A stretch of 64,000 bases of DNA from Phaeosaccion multiseriatum (taxonomy: Eukaryota > Ochrophyta, other classes), in the NCBI GenBank assembly GCA_965112735.1, contig OZ218960.1, positions 2,046,001 to 2,110,000 of the forward strand. Reading direction: 5' to 3'. Position 1 is the first letter of the stretch, and each line of letters opens with the position of its first letter. Both the position numbers and the translations under genes were made by a program. Under the pieces are notes generated by a model. It saw only the letters and a program-made list of their open reading frames with translations, had not been told where the DNA came from and made no database searches. Below, one piece after another: positions 10,990 to 25,322 of this stretch.

Positions 10990-12033
10990 GGATATGCCCC
11001 CGAGCTTTAGGGTGGGCTTCGAGACGCCTACCTTCGAACGGCCGAGAGATGGAGAATTGCAGCGGCCCTTCCACGCTTGTAGCTCTCGTCGATATTTCTT
11101 GCCTCCTCTTGCTTTTGATGGGAGTGGGCGCGGGGCATTCGAAGTGGAGGGAGGGCGCAGAGCGAGCACCAGCAACGCTTTGTGGGCACCACTCACTTGC
11201 CACTGCTCTGTCCCCATCGGCAGCAGAGGAGGAGCAGGAGAACATGAACAGCAGGAGCAGCGGCAGCAAGAGCAGCAACGACAGCCCCTGCGGCCCCCTG
11301 CAGCCTTCCCTCGCAAGTGCCCCTTGTTGGGCCTTGTCGTGGGCCTTGACCATAACAGGGGACGACGTGTCGAGAGCCCAGGCTATGGTGCAAGCCTCAC
11401 TCGGGGTAGGCCTTTGTCGAGTGGATGAGCAGTGCTGAGTCGCGCAGCAGGGCAACAGGGCAACAGGGCCGGTCGCCGCTCGAAGGGTTTGCCCTACGGC
11501 GGCTGCAAGGGGCAGGTAGACAGTTAAGCAGGAGGCCCACCAGGCAGGCATGCAGGCAGACAGGCAGGCAGACAGGCAGAAAGGCAGGCAGGTAGGCAGG
11601 CAGACCGACAGCCAGACCCGGGCAGACACGGGCAGACACGGGCGAAGCTCGGCGGATGTCGCGGAAGATCAAGGGCGCTAGCCACTGACTCGATGCAGCC
11701 CTTCTAGGCAAAGGTGAAATTGTGTTGTTCTCGCTCGAGAACAACTCTTATCTATCCTGTGTTGCCCGGCATCCTTTATCTCTCTCTCTATCAAATGTAA
11801 CTGTAGGACCGCCAAAGCCCGTAATGCAACTCTAGAACCGCCAAGGGATTGCGTCGGCTTGTAAAAAAGACGGTCAGTCTCAACACTTGTTCAACCTGTG
11901 TTGTGGCTCTACCTCTCTGTAAGTGTGGCTCCTCCTTCCTCCCTCTATGTTCCTCCCTCTCTCTCTAAGTGTGGCTCCTCTTTCTCTCTCTCTCTCTCTC
12001 TCTCTCTATCTCATAATGTGTATGTGTCTCCAT
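10990..12033. other. Intergenic stretch between convergent genes
   Basis: It holds the 3' flanks of the sulfotransferase-like and epimerase genes. An open frame at 11049-11438 (+, 129 aa) starts with a hydrophobic signal-like segment (ISCLLLLLMGVGAG) and then a Ser/Asn/Glu-rich region, but nothing else supports it. A CAGG/CAGA-type microsatellite runs from about 11538 to 11605, and CT-rich runs from about 11930 to 12010. Two similar short segments with GAACCGCCAA or GGACCGCCAA lie near 11800-11850. Confidence 0.5.
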
Positions 12034-15213
<3,180 letters not shown>

Positions 15214-15475
15214 GGTAGCACTCTGTGGGGGAAGGGGGGGGGAGGGGGGCTGCCGCCTTCGGAACGCGAAAAAAAAGGGGGAACAAAATACTCTAGGAAT
15301 CGAACACGGGACCGCTGACTAAACGCTTTTTGGCGGGACCGATGAAATCATGGATGGCACTCAATGGTAAACCCTCCGCCCCCCATCATTTCCCCAACCG
15401 TACAACCGACTTCCATTCCCCCTCCAGGACAAGAAGGCAAAGCTCGCCGCTGCTGCGTTCCCGGAGGCCCGTAAA
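15214..15475. promoter_or_regulatory. Head-to-head intergenic region with a pol III-like remnant
   Basis: It lies between the start codons of the epimerase (minus) and the pyroglutamyl-peptidase (plus). On the minus strand a B-box-like GTTCGATTCC (15296-15305) is followed about 20 nt later by a run of eight T (15269-15276 on plus as A8). No complete tRNA cloverleaf can be folded around it by eye. It may be a decayed tRNA-derived element. Promoter function is inferred only from orientation. Confidence 0.35.
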
Positions 15476-16974
15476 ATGACGTTCGGAGGAGCGTCTGCTT
15501 GTTTCCTCCTCCTCCTGTGGAGTAGGGGGGTCAGCGGCCGACTGAGAGGGACGGGCGGAGATGAGGACAGCAACGTGGTGGAAAGCGTCGACGCCGTGTT
15601 GGAGCGCGCTGAGAAAGTGAAGAAGAGTGTCCTCGTTACAGGATTTGAGGCCTTTGGCAAGCTTGGGAATGCTACAAACCCAGGTAAGAGTTGCACTGCC
15701 CGCGGGAAAGCCTTTCCTATTTCCCTATTTCCTCACTTCCACCGCTGTGTGCCCCCCACAGCGGCGGAAGCGGCCATGAGGCTGCAGGGCAAGTGCAAGA
15801 CTGTGTTCTTGGAAGGTAATGCCCCATTAGAAGTTTGCTATGAGGGCTGGCAGTTGCCTGTGAGCTTCGAAGGCAGCTCCCGGGTAAGCCTCGCCCTGCA
15901 AAAGACGCCCAATCGCTGGAGTGCAGTCATTCACCTGGGCTACGAAGCGGAGTCGAAGGGGCTGAGGCTCGAGATCGCGGCCGCCAATGTGAAGGCCAAC
16001 GAGGAGCTGGGCTCTACGGACAACTTCCTGGTGCCCTGCAACAAGGGGCCAGACTCGCCTTTCGAGGACATCGTTGAAGGGTGGGTGATGAGGGAGGAAA
16101 GAGGGTGGTGGGTGTCGCTCACCATCTCATTGCTGCTCGAACTATGTCCTAAGCTACGTACGCGCCGTTCCATGTTCCATCGTCTCTTACAGGGGTCCTT
16201 GTCTCCAACCGACGACAGCACCAGTTTCTAACTTTGATCTGACTGACATCCAAGCCATGCTGGCCGTGCACGGCGTGGGCAAAGGAGTGGTCAACCACGA
16301 CACGACGTGGAGCAGGGACGCTGGGGCATACTATTGCAACGATGCTTACTATCGAACGCTGGTGAGGGCAGAAGGGAGGGAGGGAGGGGCGGAGCTGGTG
16401 TCCCCTCCACTCGTTTGGGTCTTGTTGCGGACAGCTGGGCTGGTCTTCACCCCGATCCTCCCAAGCAATGAGGATACTTTGGCGGCCAAGTCCTTCCGCC
16501 TCATAGTCTCCCCCCCCTTGTGTCTTTTTCTTCTCGCGGCCCTGCTGTCTCTCTCACCCGTCTTTGTGGTGGCTAAGCTCCGCCCATCCATTACTTTCCC
16601 TTCCGCCCTGACCAGTACACCATCCGAACGCAAGGCCAGCACATGCTTCCTGCCCTCTTCATACACGTTCCTCCAGTGCACATCATGCCCGCGGAGGTCA
16701 CCTCCAGGTAAGTACAATGGTGCAGTGATCAATCAATCGTGGGGCCTTGGTTGGGCTCTGATGCCTGTGCTCTGACTCCCGAGGGCCAGGGACCGCTGAG
16801 CTCACCTTGCCTATTGCCTATGCCTTCGCTTAGCTGTGGATGGCGCTGATGCCTCCCACCGGTCTCCGCCTTGGGTGTATCATGTGCTGCTCCTCCGCCC
16901 TCTCCTGATCTCCTCTGCGCTCCTCTGCCAGGCTGGTGGAATACGTGGCGGAATCCATTCTGATGGCCAAATAA
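15476..16974 (+). CDS. Pyroglutamyl-peptidase I (peptidase C15) with a signal peptide
   Basis: Removes N-terminal pyroglutamate from peptides. Exons 15476-15683, 15762-16080, 16193-16361, 16616-16707, 16932-16974 make 276 aa. The family start VLVTGFEAFG is visible near residue 56. The three catalytic positions can be placed: Glu140 in LRLEIAAAN, Cys224 in SRDAGAYYCND and His249 in LFIHVPP. The protein begins with a hydrophobic leader (ACFLLLLWSRGVSG), so it may be secreted or organellar, whereas the family is mostly cytosolic. A short insertion (residues about 88-100) precedes the QLPVSFEG segment; it is in frame and could be an unspliced mini-intron (GTAATG...GGCAG), but removing it breaks the frame. 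Confidence 0.85.
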
Positions 16975-17324
16975 GTGATGGGAGGCGGCGACAAGGCGGA
17001 GAGAGAGGCAGGCCAGCACCTACCGGAGCAGCTGCTCCAGTGGAGAGGGAAACACCGCGCTGCCTTATCCGTCGGTTGAGAAGGTTACAAGAGTAACATG
17101 CCTATTAGCTACAAGGTGAGAGAAAGAAAGCCTCTTGCGGCCCACCAATGTACAGAGAAACGCACACTGGGTAAGCTCTTAGCTTGTGGGGCGAGAGACT
17201 TCCCCCACACGTATGAGAGCTCTGTGCGATAAAACATACAAGAGAACGATATACGCACTCCTTTTGCCCGGGTTGCCCGGCCTCTCTTCTTCTTTCGGTT
17301 CTAGTAGTATATTCCAAGGCCCCT
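16975..17324. other. Intergenic, convergent 3' flanks
   Basis: Between the stop codons of the pyroglutamyl-peptidase and PEX16 genes. No coding signal, RNA gene or notable repeat was seen. Confidence 0.6.
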
Positions 17325-19276
17325 TCACGACGCGCTGGTGTAGAAGTGATGTCTGTGTAGGTAGAGCAGCATCTTCAGCGCGTACTTTGAGCCGCTGTCG
17401 AAGAGCGGAATGCCTTCAAAGAGCCCAGCCACGCCGGCCGCCACCGGCCGGAGGGACCGGTCAAAGAGCGGCGAGCGGAGCAAGTAGAACAGCCACATCA
17501 TCTTACGTCGCTGAAGCTCGGCCTGTTCTGCACTCCTCCTCCCATCGGTTCTTGCTGCCACTCCTGCCGCTCCTCGCCTCAGTGCCACCATCCCCTGGTG
17601 CCCGCTCTCCGCCCCTGCATCATCGGGGAATACGGCCTCTCTCGCCGATTCAAACCTGCTGCTGCTGTTCAGGCTTGTGCTGGTGCAGTGCGCGGAGAGC
17701 ACATCCATGGAGAGCGAAATACCCCAGGCCAGCCAACTTCGCTCGCCGAACTGCGCACAGCACTGGCTGTACACCACGGGCCTTGCAATGTGCAGAATCT
17801 CTCCCGTGTACATCCAGACAGCCCCCCTGGGGGAGTCCAACTTGCCAAAACGACTGGCAGTGTGCGAATCCACACCACCTTTCCCCGCCTCCTCCACCTC
17901 CTCCTCCTCCTCCTCCTCCTCCTCCTCCTGCTGCTGCTGCTGCTGCTGCCCGTTCCCTTCACGGCTCTGCGACGCTGGACTGTCCTTCGGTTCCACACTG
18001 TCGCCCACGCTTCTGATGGGTAGGCTGAAGCACACTCCGCTCCTCTTTCCGTGGTACACGGTCCCGCCGCCTCCGCTGACAGGGGCCAGTGACCTCTCCC
18101 CCCCCCACCGCCCCCCTCGTGGTCGCTTAGCGGCTAGCGGCTGTTGCCCCTCGTCCAGGGGGGGAGACACAGTCTGAAGAGTGTTGGACAAGGCAGTGAA
18201 GAGCGGTGGAATAACTAATGAGCTGAGACAGGTTGGGTAAAGTGGCACCTCACTCCAACACGACTTACATGCCCGCCTCCTTTGATCATCTCCTTGGTCT
18301 TCATTAGGATGAAGAGTCGGCAGACAGCCTGAGCAAGTAAGTGCAAGGGGGAGAGGGAGGGTACAAGGGAGCGGGGGAGGGAGAGGGTGAAGGAGTGTCA
18401 GCAGCTCCACTGTCGAGAGGCGGACGGGGAAAGAGGCTTAAGCACCACGGTACCACTGTAGCAGAGGGAAAGTCCCCTCATACGCTCAGTCCACCCCCTC
18501 CCTGCAGTCTCCTCACCTTGATGAGCTCCAGCAGGGTAATGAGCTTTCGGCGACCTCGCTGCCCGCCGACTTTAAGCCCCACTTTCTCCACTATAACCTC
18601 TATTTGCTTCAGAACAGTCAGCGCCAGCCGAAGCTGCTCCAGCCTGTAGCACGATATGGGCAGAGAGAGACACACAGGGAGACAGGGAGAGAGAGGAGAG
18701 AGGGAGAGAGAGAGAGATCAGCCCAAAGATTGTGCTTAAGGATAGGTATCCAGCCAGCGCCCCATACACATCTCGTGAAGAGGAAGAGAGTCATGCCCCT
18801 TGGAGCAGACTAGGACCGGCAGCCCCCCTCGCCTCCGGTCGCACCTTTTCATCCAGAGCGGGGAGCGAGGGGCGGAGTTGCTCCCCTGCAGCAGCTGCTG
18901 TGTCTCCTTCCATCGTCCCGCCCCCCCCGTCAAAATCAAGTCGTGCAGGACAGCCAGCAAACTGCTCACGCAGTACCCTCCTTCCGCCGCCAGCTCTCTA
19001 TCGGGAAAGAGGGCCGCCGGAACTAAGAATCCTGAGTATTGCAGCAGCTGCTCCACCCCGCGAGCCGCCAGGGGATTGCTGCGGACTCGGTCGGCATACC
19101 CTTCTATCTTACTGAGGATAGGCTTACGGGTGCTGCCCCCACCGCTGCTCCTGAAAACAGATACGCATCCAGACAAGGTGAGTGGGGACGAAGCTTTAGC
19201 CCTTTATCAACGAAGCGGCGGGAAATAGGACCGCGGGCAAAGTCAAAGCACACAAACGTGAAGCCACTCACTCCAT
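17325..19276 (-). CDS. PEX16: Peroxin 16, peroxisome membrane biogenesis protein
   Basis: PEX16 is a peroxisomal/ER membrane protein that helps bring membrane proteins to peroxisomes. Exons (minus): 19272-19276 (ATG plus two bases), 18845-19150,18517-18643, 18269-18328, 17325-18173; 1347 nt, 448 aa, phases consistent. Family landmarks: YADRVRSNPLAARGVEQ and YSGFLVPAALFPDREL near the N-terminus, then RRKLITLLELIK, CRLFILMKTKEMI, GEILHIARPVVYS, RRKMMWLFYLLRSPLFD and a final LLYLHRHHFY. The tiny first coding exon was chosen because ATGGA|GTGAGT joins in frame to the exon starting GAGCAGCGG. An inserted low-complexity region with seven Gln followed by a Glu run (17905-17948) lies in the cytosolic loop before GEILHIARP. 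It is longer than the typical ~340-aa family member mainly because of that insertion. Confidence 0.9.
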
Positions 19277-19426
19277 CTTGGCTAACTTCCTGTTGCGCCA
19301 GCCGTCTGAACAAAAAGAGGAAAAAAAAAAAAAAAAGGAATTACCAACACGTCAAGCCGTCGGAAAAGTCGGTACAGAATTTTTTCCTTTTTCCTTTTTC
19401 TGAGGCTGGTTTGAAGGTTTGAAGAG

Positions 19427-20180
19427 ATGCCCAGGCGCAGAGTCCCAAAGAGACTCCAAGCGGACTTCTTCACAGCCTGCCATGGACTGTGCCTCGGTGG
19501 GACGCAGCCCAGCGAGGAGGAGGAAGGCCTGCAGAGGGTGGAGGAGGTGATTAAGGAGGCCAAAGTCGCGGGCATGGCATTTCACCTCTTGGCTCTTTCG
19601 TATGAGGTCGCCACCGGGCCGTGGGGCTCGGGAGCTCTAGATCCTAGCGACGCTATGTGTAAGAGATTTCGCCAAAGCACGGAGGTTTACCGCCCATGGG
19701 TTTGCCAGGATGAGAAGGCATGGAGGCCCCCAACAGGTACCTGCGTCGTTTGAGATCGGCGTTGGGTTGTTTATTGAGCGAGTGGTGTAACATTTGCATT
19801 ACCCTAAACTCCACACGACAGGCTCACATCCCGAGATGGGTGACAGCATCCTCCATGTTGCCGTCAAGTGCGGATGCGCGGCTCTTGTAGACCTCCTCCT
19901 GAGGGAGCACAGGTCCCTCTTGCAGAGGAAGAACGCTCTGGGCAAGACCGTTCTACAAACCGCCGAGGAGTACGGGCAGCTGGGGTTGATTCAGCAAAGC
20001 CTCGTGGCGGTATCGCGCCCAGCAGCGTGCGGGGAGGGGGGAGAGCAAGAGGATATGGCGGCGTCCACGGGAGACGCTTGCAGCCTGCCCCCCAGCTACA
20101 TGAGACCTAGTTTGACGCCGTTCCAATTCTCAAAGAGCCTAGCGGGCGCTGACTCGCGTAGATATTTGCATATGTCTTAA
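19427..20180 (+). CDS. Small ankyrin-repeat-type protein
   Basis: Two exons, 19427-19736 and 19822-20180, make 222 aa. The second exon contains about two ankyrin-like units (GDSILHVAVKCGCAALVDLL and LGKTVLQTAEEYGQLGLIQ), too few for a stable solenoid alone. The N-terminal half is basic at the start and otherwise helical with no recognised domain. A polyadenylation-like AATAAA occurs about 35 nt after the stop. Partner and role are unknown. It shares a head-to-head start region of about 150 bp with PEX16. Confidence 0.6.
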
Positions 20181-20379
20181 TAGTACACCACCACCACCAC
20201 ATCGTCAACGACAAAATAAAAAAACAAAAGGTGGAGATCCGTTTTTGTACGTTTGAAGTCCATCGGCTGCTGCCCTTTTGTCCAGAAGCAAAAGGTTGGG
20301 CGGCGTGAGCTCCCTCGTATGGGTCCTGTGGGCGCTGATGGTTCGGCCTAGGTCGGCCTAGTTCGGCATCCGCTTACCC

Positions 20380-21963
20380 TCACACATATGCTGCGGCGCC
20401 TCGTGCCGCCGCGCGAGCCTGATCTGGGTTGTTCCTCGCAAAGTCTGCTCCGGCCTTGGCGATTGCGCCTTGATTGTTTCGTAAAAAGTCCTTCCCCTCT
20501 GACTCTAAATCCTTCCGTTGCTGGTTCTCCTCCACCTCGGGGTACTTTGGGAGCGGAAGGGCGAGAGAATTGAGAAGAGCAAGGGGGATTCACGAGAGAC
20601 GGGACCAGTTAATGAAAGTGAATGGAAATGGAAAAGTTTCGTGTGGAATCGAAACACGCATAGCACCATAGCACGACCCCCACGCTTACCTTACAAATGA
20701 CGTAAAGGTTGAAGGCCGCGTTGGAAACCATTGCAACACCGGATACTATCCCCAGAATCGAGCCAAAGCTGAAGCAGATAATGCCGACAAACAAGAGGAA
20801 AAAAGTCCGGCCCTTGGCGTTATACAAGAAGCCGAAGTTGTTGGCGACAGTCTTTGCGACGGCCTTCAAGTGCGTCTCGAAACAGCACAGGAGGCATGAG
20901 AAAGCACTGGAGAGAAAGGGGGGGGCGGGTGGAGGGTAGACAAGCAGGTGCGGGAGGACGTCAGCGCACGGGGTGGACAGACTTCAAACTTCGTAAAGGA
21001 GGCCTGTGTTTGTAGCAATACATCAATAACAGACTTGTGCTTTCCACTCCCACAAATGGTAAGGGCAGAGCTGGTGGGGAGAAAGGCGAGGAGGGCAACT
21101 AAGCAGCTGTGGGAGTACTACATGCTTCAAAAAACGTAAGAAGGGTGGTAATGTATCAGTAACAGGCTTGCTTCCCCACCCCCACGAATCGTAAGAGCAC
21201 ACGTACGGTAAGGAGGGCCTGCGTGTGTGGCCATGCCTCAGTAACAGACTTGCTTTACCACCTCCACGAGTGGTAAGAGCGGGAGGAGGTAGGAGGACAA
21301 CAAAAGAGCCAGAGCAGAGCGGATGGAGAGTCAAGGCGAGTACCACTTACAAGAGGTAGCAGGCGAGAACCCCCGCCGAGATTCCTGGGGTGCCGATCAG
21401 CTCGAGAGCGGCAGTGGCCGACAGAAGCACGGACAAGACGACGTTGATGACTCTCATGTACAAGACCATTTTGGGCACCTCTGCAGCCCGAGCGGCCCGA
21501 GCTGCCTCACTCTCCGCTGTCGGAGCAGCAGAGGCGGCAGCCCTTGCTGGCCCGCCTCCCGGGGGTGGGGGAGGAGGTGGCGCACTGCCCCCTCCGCCCC
21601 CCCTTAGCCACGCTGGGGCGTCTCCGTCACCCCCCCCCGCCGCTGCGTTATTCGAAGACCGCGCGGCAGAGACAGACGGGTCCTGAGAGGAGGGAGAACA
21701 TTGGGAGAGGGAGGGGGGGGTGAAGGGAGGGGGACGAACATCTGGAAATACCCCACTCCCCTCCCAGCAGTCTCGCCACCGAAATAGAGATATCAAGCAG
21801 TAGGAAGGGGGCCTAGGCAATGGAAAAGGGCGGGCTTGCGCTTTCGTTCCTCTGCCCCCCCGAGCTGTTGCTTGGAATAGCGTTCTCACGCCTCCCCCCC
21901 TCGGTATCTCTCCCACATACTCACGGCAAAGGGATTGTCGTTAGCTGGTTGCGCCCACGCCAT
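20380..21963 (-). CDS. COPI-associated membrane protein family
   Basis: Exons (minus): 21925-21963, 21351-21682, 20690-20906, 20380-20544; 753 nt, 250 aa. The core is a four-helix membrane domain: MVLYMRVINVVLSVLLSATA, GTPGISAGVLACYLLF, ANNFGFLYNAKGRTFFLLF and FGSILGIVSGVAM. The glycine-rich FGFLY...KGR motif and the C-terminal NPDQARAAARGAA tail fit the COPI-associated family (PF08507), which acts in early secretory traffic. The first exon encodes MAWAQPANDNPFA, which contains an NPF motif of the sort bound by EH domains. Exon 2 adds an Ala/Pro/Gly-rich cytosolic stretch. The start codon is the first ATG of the small exon; the 196-bp gap to the plus-strand gene at 22160 suggests a shared promoter. 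Confidence 0.75.
20998..21290. repeat. Three imperfect copies of a roughly 70-bp unit in an intron
   Basis: Each copy has GGCCTG..., then (T)CAGTAACAG.CTTGCTT, then CCAC..CCACGA.T.GTAAG. Copies begin near 21000, 21150 and 21213. They sit in the long intron of the COPI-associated gene. On the sense strand each unit includes a CTTACCA-type segment but no convincing exon. Confidence 0.6.
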
Positions 21964-22159
21964 GCTTTCGAGAAACTCGTGTGTGTGATGGAGCCAAAGG
22001 AGAAGCAGGGAAGGAGGGAGGGAGGGGCAAGAGAGGAGAGAGAGGAGAGGAGAGGGGAGAAAGGAGAATTGAAATTTTTCTTCCTTTTTGGGCGAGCTGA
22101 AATCTCTTTTTACTTTTCGCGCGCGCCAAACGCCCTCCACAGAGCCAGAGCAGGGCCTG

Positions 22160-25100
22160 ATGAGGGCTCTACTCTGTTGGACGGTGCTGAGCTACTGGAT
22201 GTCTTTTGGGAGTGCGTTCAACACGCTCATGGTTCGCCGCGGTGGGTTGAGGATGCAAGCAGCGACTGAAGGAGGGGTAGAACCAGCCCCAGTGGCAATT
22301 GCACCAGCTGGACAAAAGAAGCTGCCCTGCAAACTCAACAGGCTTCCTTTCATGGACCAATTCACTCAGCTTGGCCATGTCTTGATGCCGTCCACAGCAA
22401 GAAGCGCAGCCGCGGGGGTAGGAGACATGAGTGTGGGACCGGAGTTGGCCAAGACCGTGCTCTACGATCTCGAGAAGGTCAGGAAGGAGGTCAGGAAGGA
22501 GTCTCAAAAGGTTATGATGCCCTACGACAGGGAAAACGAAGAAGACGACGAAGACGGGGATGCGGCGGCCGTCGATGATGGCGCGCAGAGGCGGCAGCAG
22601 CAGGGCCCGGGAAGGAGCTTCGACTTGCCTTTAGAGTATTGCGCGGCCCTCTTCTTCCTTGGACGATTGACAGCAAGGGTGAAAGACACCCATCGTGAGC
22701 TGTACGCTTCGTTCAAGTTTGTCAACAAGAAGAACGGACTGGGAAGGCACATTCTCGCTGTGGAGACAGGGCAGTACCCTCTTCTCAAGGCAGAGAGGGA
22801 CATACGGGCTGTCATGGTGACCATTGAGAAGAGTATTTGCGAGGCAGAGATGGTCCTGACTGCCTTCAATACGCTTCAGCGGTCGCATACATCTGGGGTA
22901 GAGGCAAAGCCGACAGGGTTTGGGGGTGGGAGTCCCGAGACGCAACAGCAACAGGACACTTCGATACGAGAGGACTTCCTTTGGGGCCTTCGACCGCTGC
23001 TGGAGCACTGCCAAGGGCGCAATCGAGCCGAGATAGTTGGTGTCTACACCAGAGGTAGGTGTGTGTGACTTTCATCCATCGCAGGTGGGTGAGAAGGTGT
23101 GTGTGACTTAAATCCATCTCTCTCTCTCAAAATCTGTCAGGCCTTTTTGGTGTGTATTTTGGCAAGCACAAGAACCCCCTACTCGAGAAAGGCGCCTATC
23201 GCTCTATCAAGGAGGCCTTCCCCGGTGGAGCGAACCAGAGAAAGAGGGACAGAGTGGGAGCGGGTTCGGAGGGAGACACTCGTCCACAACCCACTGCCTC
23301 TGCCCGCCTAGGGGGCAGGCTGGCATGGCCGTTTCTGCTCTTTGCGAGGAGGTGGTACCTGTCACCCTTCGGAGCGGACACACCGGGAGATGTGGACGAG
23401 CTCGTGCGGCAGTTGATGCAGGCAGGGTATAGCGTTATAGCGGTGGTTGCTTGTGCTAAGGAGCGCAAGGCAGGGCAAGGGGTGGACCGCATGCTCTTTG
23501 ATAGCGCTCCTCTCACAAACAAACACGTTTGTGAACACAGGCCAGCCCAAGTGGGGAGACTCTCCGGTCACTGCACCGGTGGCTCTTCGGCATGCTCAGG
23601 TGAGGTGACAGGGAGACACATCTTTATTCGTGCTTGTCCATTGCGGTTTGTTGACTGCGTGTGTCTGATTGCAGCCTGAGTGCGCAGGAGGCAGACGACT
23701 CGTTTTCTGATACTATCTTCCGCAACGGAGACCCCCTCTTCATCGACGGCAACAAGAAGCGGCGCCAGCGGTGGCTCAAGGGGCAGTCGGAAGTGGGGCT
23801 CTTGGTTGGGCTCATGGCCGAGGGCTGCAGTAAGAAGGGCCTGCGAGGCAAGGAGCTCGTGCAGCACGTCAACTTCATCATGTTCGTACCGGCCTTTGTG
23901 CGAAGACTGCCCTTAAACTCTAAGGGAAGGGCTCCCTACGAGCGAGTTCTCAAGCGAGCGTCCATGGCAGAGCTATCGCCAGCCGAGAGGGAAAGGCTCT
24001 CTGCTCAAGTCTTGGAGGTGGGTGTCCATCCAGTCCCCCTCCCTCCCTCTCTCTCTCCCTCCCTCCCCCCCTCCGTTTTGTTTTCTCTCTCCTCTCGGCG
24101 CGTGCATGCGTGTGTGCGCCCGTCTCTTGTGTGTTCGGGGCGAGGCCGCGAGTGTGTCCTGACCCTTTGCTGACGCCTTTCCTTCCTGCTTTCCTTCCTT
24201 TGTGCCTCTATATACGAAAGGTGTTACAAATGGCCCTCGTCGACTTGTTGGGAGTGACACCCGAGGAGGCACAGACGCAGGCTTGTCAAGCCTCCATTTC
24301 CGTCTTTCTTCAGACGTGGAAGGCCCCCCATCTCCTCACTGACTATTACAACATGCACAGAAACAACCCGTCCGTGCTGGGTGTGTTCCAGCGCTTCTTA
24401 AGAGCCCTGTTTTCTGTGTCCGACGAGACCGTAGCGGACCTTCGCTTTAGAGACTCTGCCAACGCTGCCCACCTCTCGCTCTTCAATGAGAAGATTCGGC
24501 GCAGATGGGAAGGTAAGGCTCCTAGTTGGGCGACGAAGGAAACGTAAATGAAAGAGGAAGGAGGAAAGAGTCTCCCTCCTAAACCCCCTACACCCCTGTT
24601 CGTTCGTTCGTTCGTTCCCACAAGCAGACGTGGAGGGCGTGCTGGCGGGCACCAACGACCCGGAGACCCTCTTCCGCCTCGGCGAGGACACGCGATCGTG
24701 CATGGCCATCAACCCCGCCAACAGGAAGTCCAACGCGGCGCTGCTCGGCTACCTCCTGCAGGGCAACTCCCGCCTGCTCTTGGTGCAGGATGAGGAGGGG
24801 GCGGTGCTTGCGCGGTCAGTGGTGCGGCTCTTGGCGAGGGGGGACACAGGAGACCCTGTGCTCTGGGCCGATATGGTATACTTCGCTTCTGGGGTGGACC
24901 CCGCCTTGGAGAGGCTGATTTGGGAGCAGGCACTGAGGCTGAGCAAGCAGATGGGTGTGCCGGTGTATCGGGCAGAGGACACGCTTCCTCCCCCACCCGC
25001 CCACCGTCTGAACAGCCCGTTCATTGAGACGCAGAGCCTCAACACCGTGGGGAGAAACACGGAGGGCTCCTCCGGCTGTGCTGATGCGGATGGAGCAGAG

Positions 25101-25322
25101 CTTATTGAGCTTGATGGAATATCCAACTACATTCACTCAGACGCGGTGAGAACCACCGGGGAAGGGCGGTTGGGTGCAGACTGCTTCTTGCGGCGGCCTC
25201 CCGTGCTGCCGTTGGAGCAAAGCGAGAACGAGGAGGGGACAACTCTTGAGGCTGTGGATAGCCGCGGCGCTCGACAGCTGGCTTTGGCCAGACTCAGCTA
25301 CTCCGCTACGCCGGCTAGATAG
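22160..25322 (+). CDS. Unknown protein with plastid-type presequence
   Basis: The start MRALLCWTVLSYWMSFGSAF is a signal peptide ending with A before F, the heterokont plastid signature, followed by a basic stretch. Supported exons: 22160-23054, 23141 to about 23351 or further, about 23675 (or 23688) to 24017, 24221-24512, 24628-25322. The junction between the second and third exon is unresolved: the best-looking donor (CTCAG|GTGAGG at 23600) gives a stop, whereas AG|GTGGTA at 23352 is in phase with the acceptor at 23674. The body is helical; an acidic and Gln-rich loop lies near residues 125-155. The last exon has a distinct globular segment (LVGTNDP-like ...EDTRSCMAINPANRKSN, NSRLLLVQDEEGAVLARS, MVYFASGVDPALERL) that recalls small alpha/beta domains of unknown function in bacterial proteins. 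No family name is assigned. Confidence 0.65.

Noticed and set aside
10643-11629. 328-aa open frame on the minus strand
   Set aside because: It runs antisense through the last exon of the sulfotransferase-like gene and a CAG/CTG-rich flank; composition (Leu/Ser/Cys/Pro runs) reflects the repeats, and no domain or splice structure supports it.
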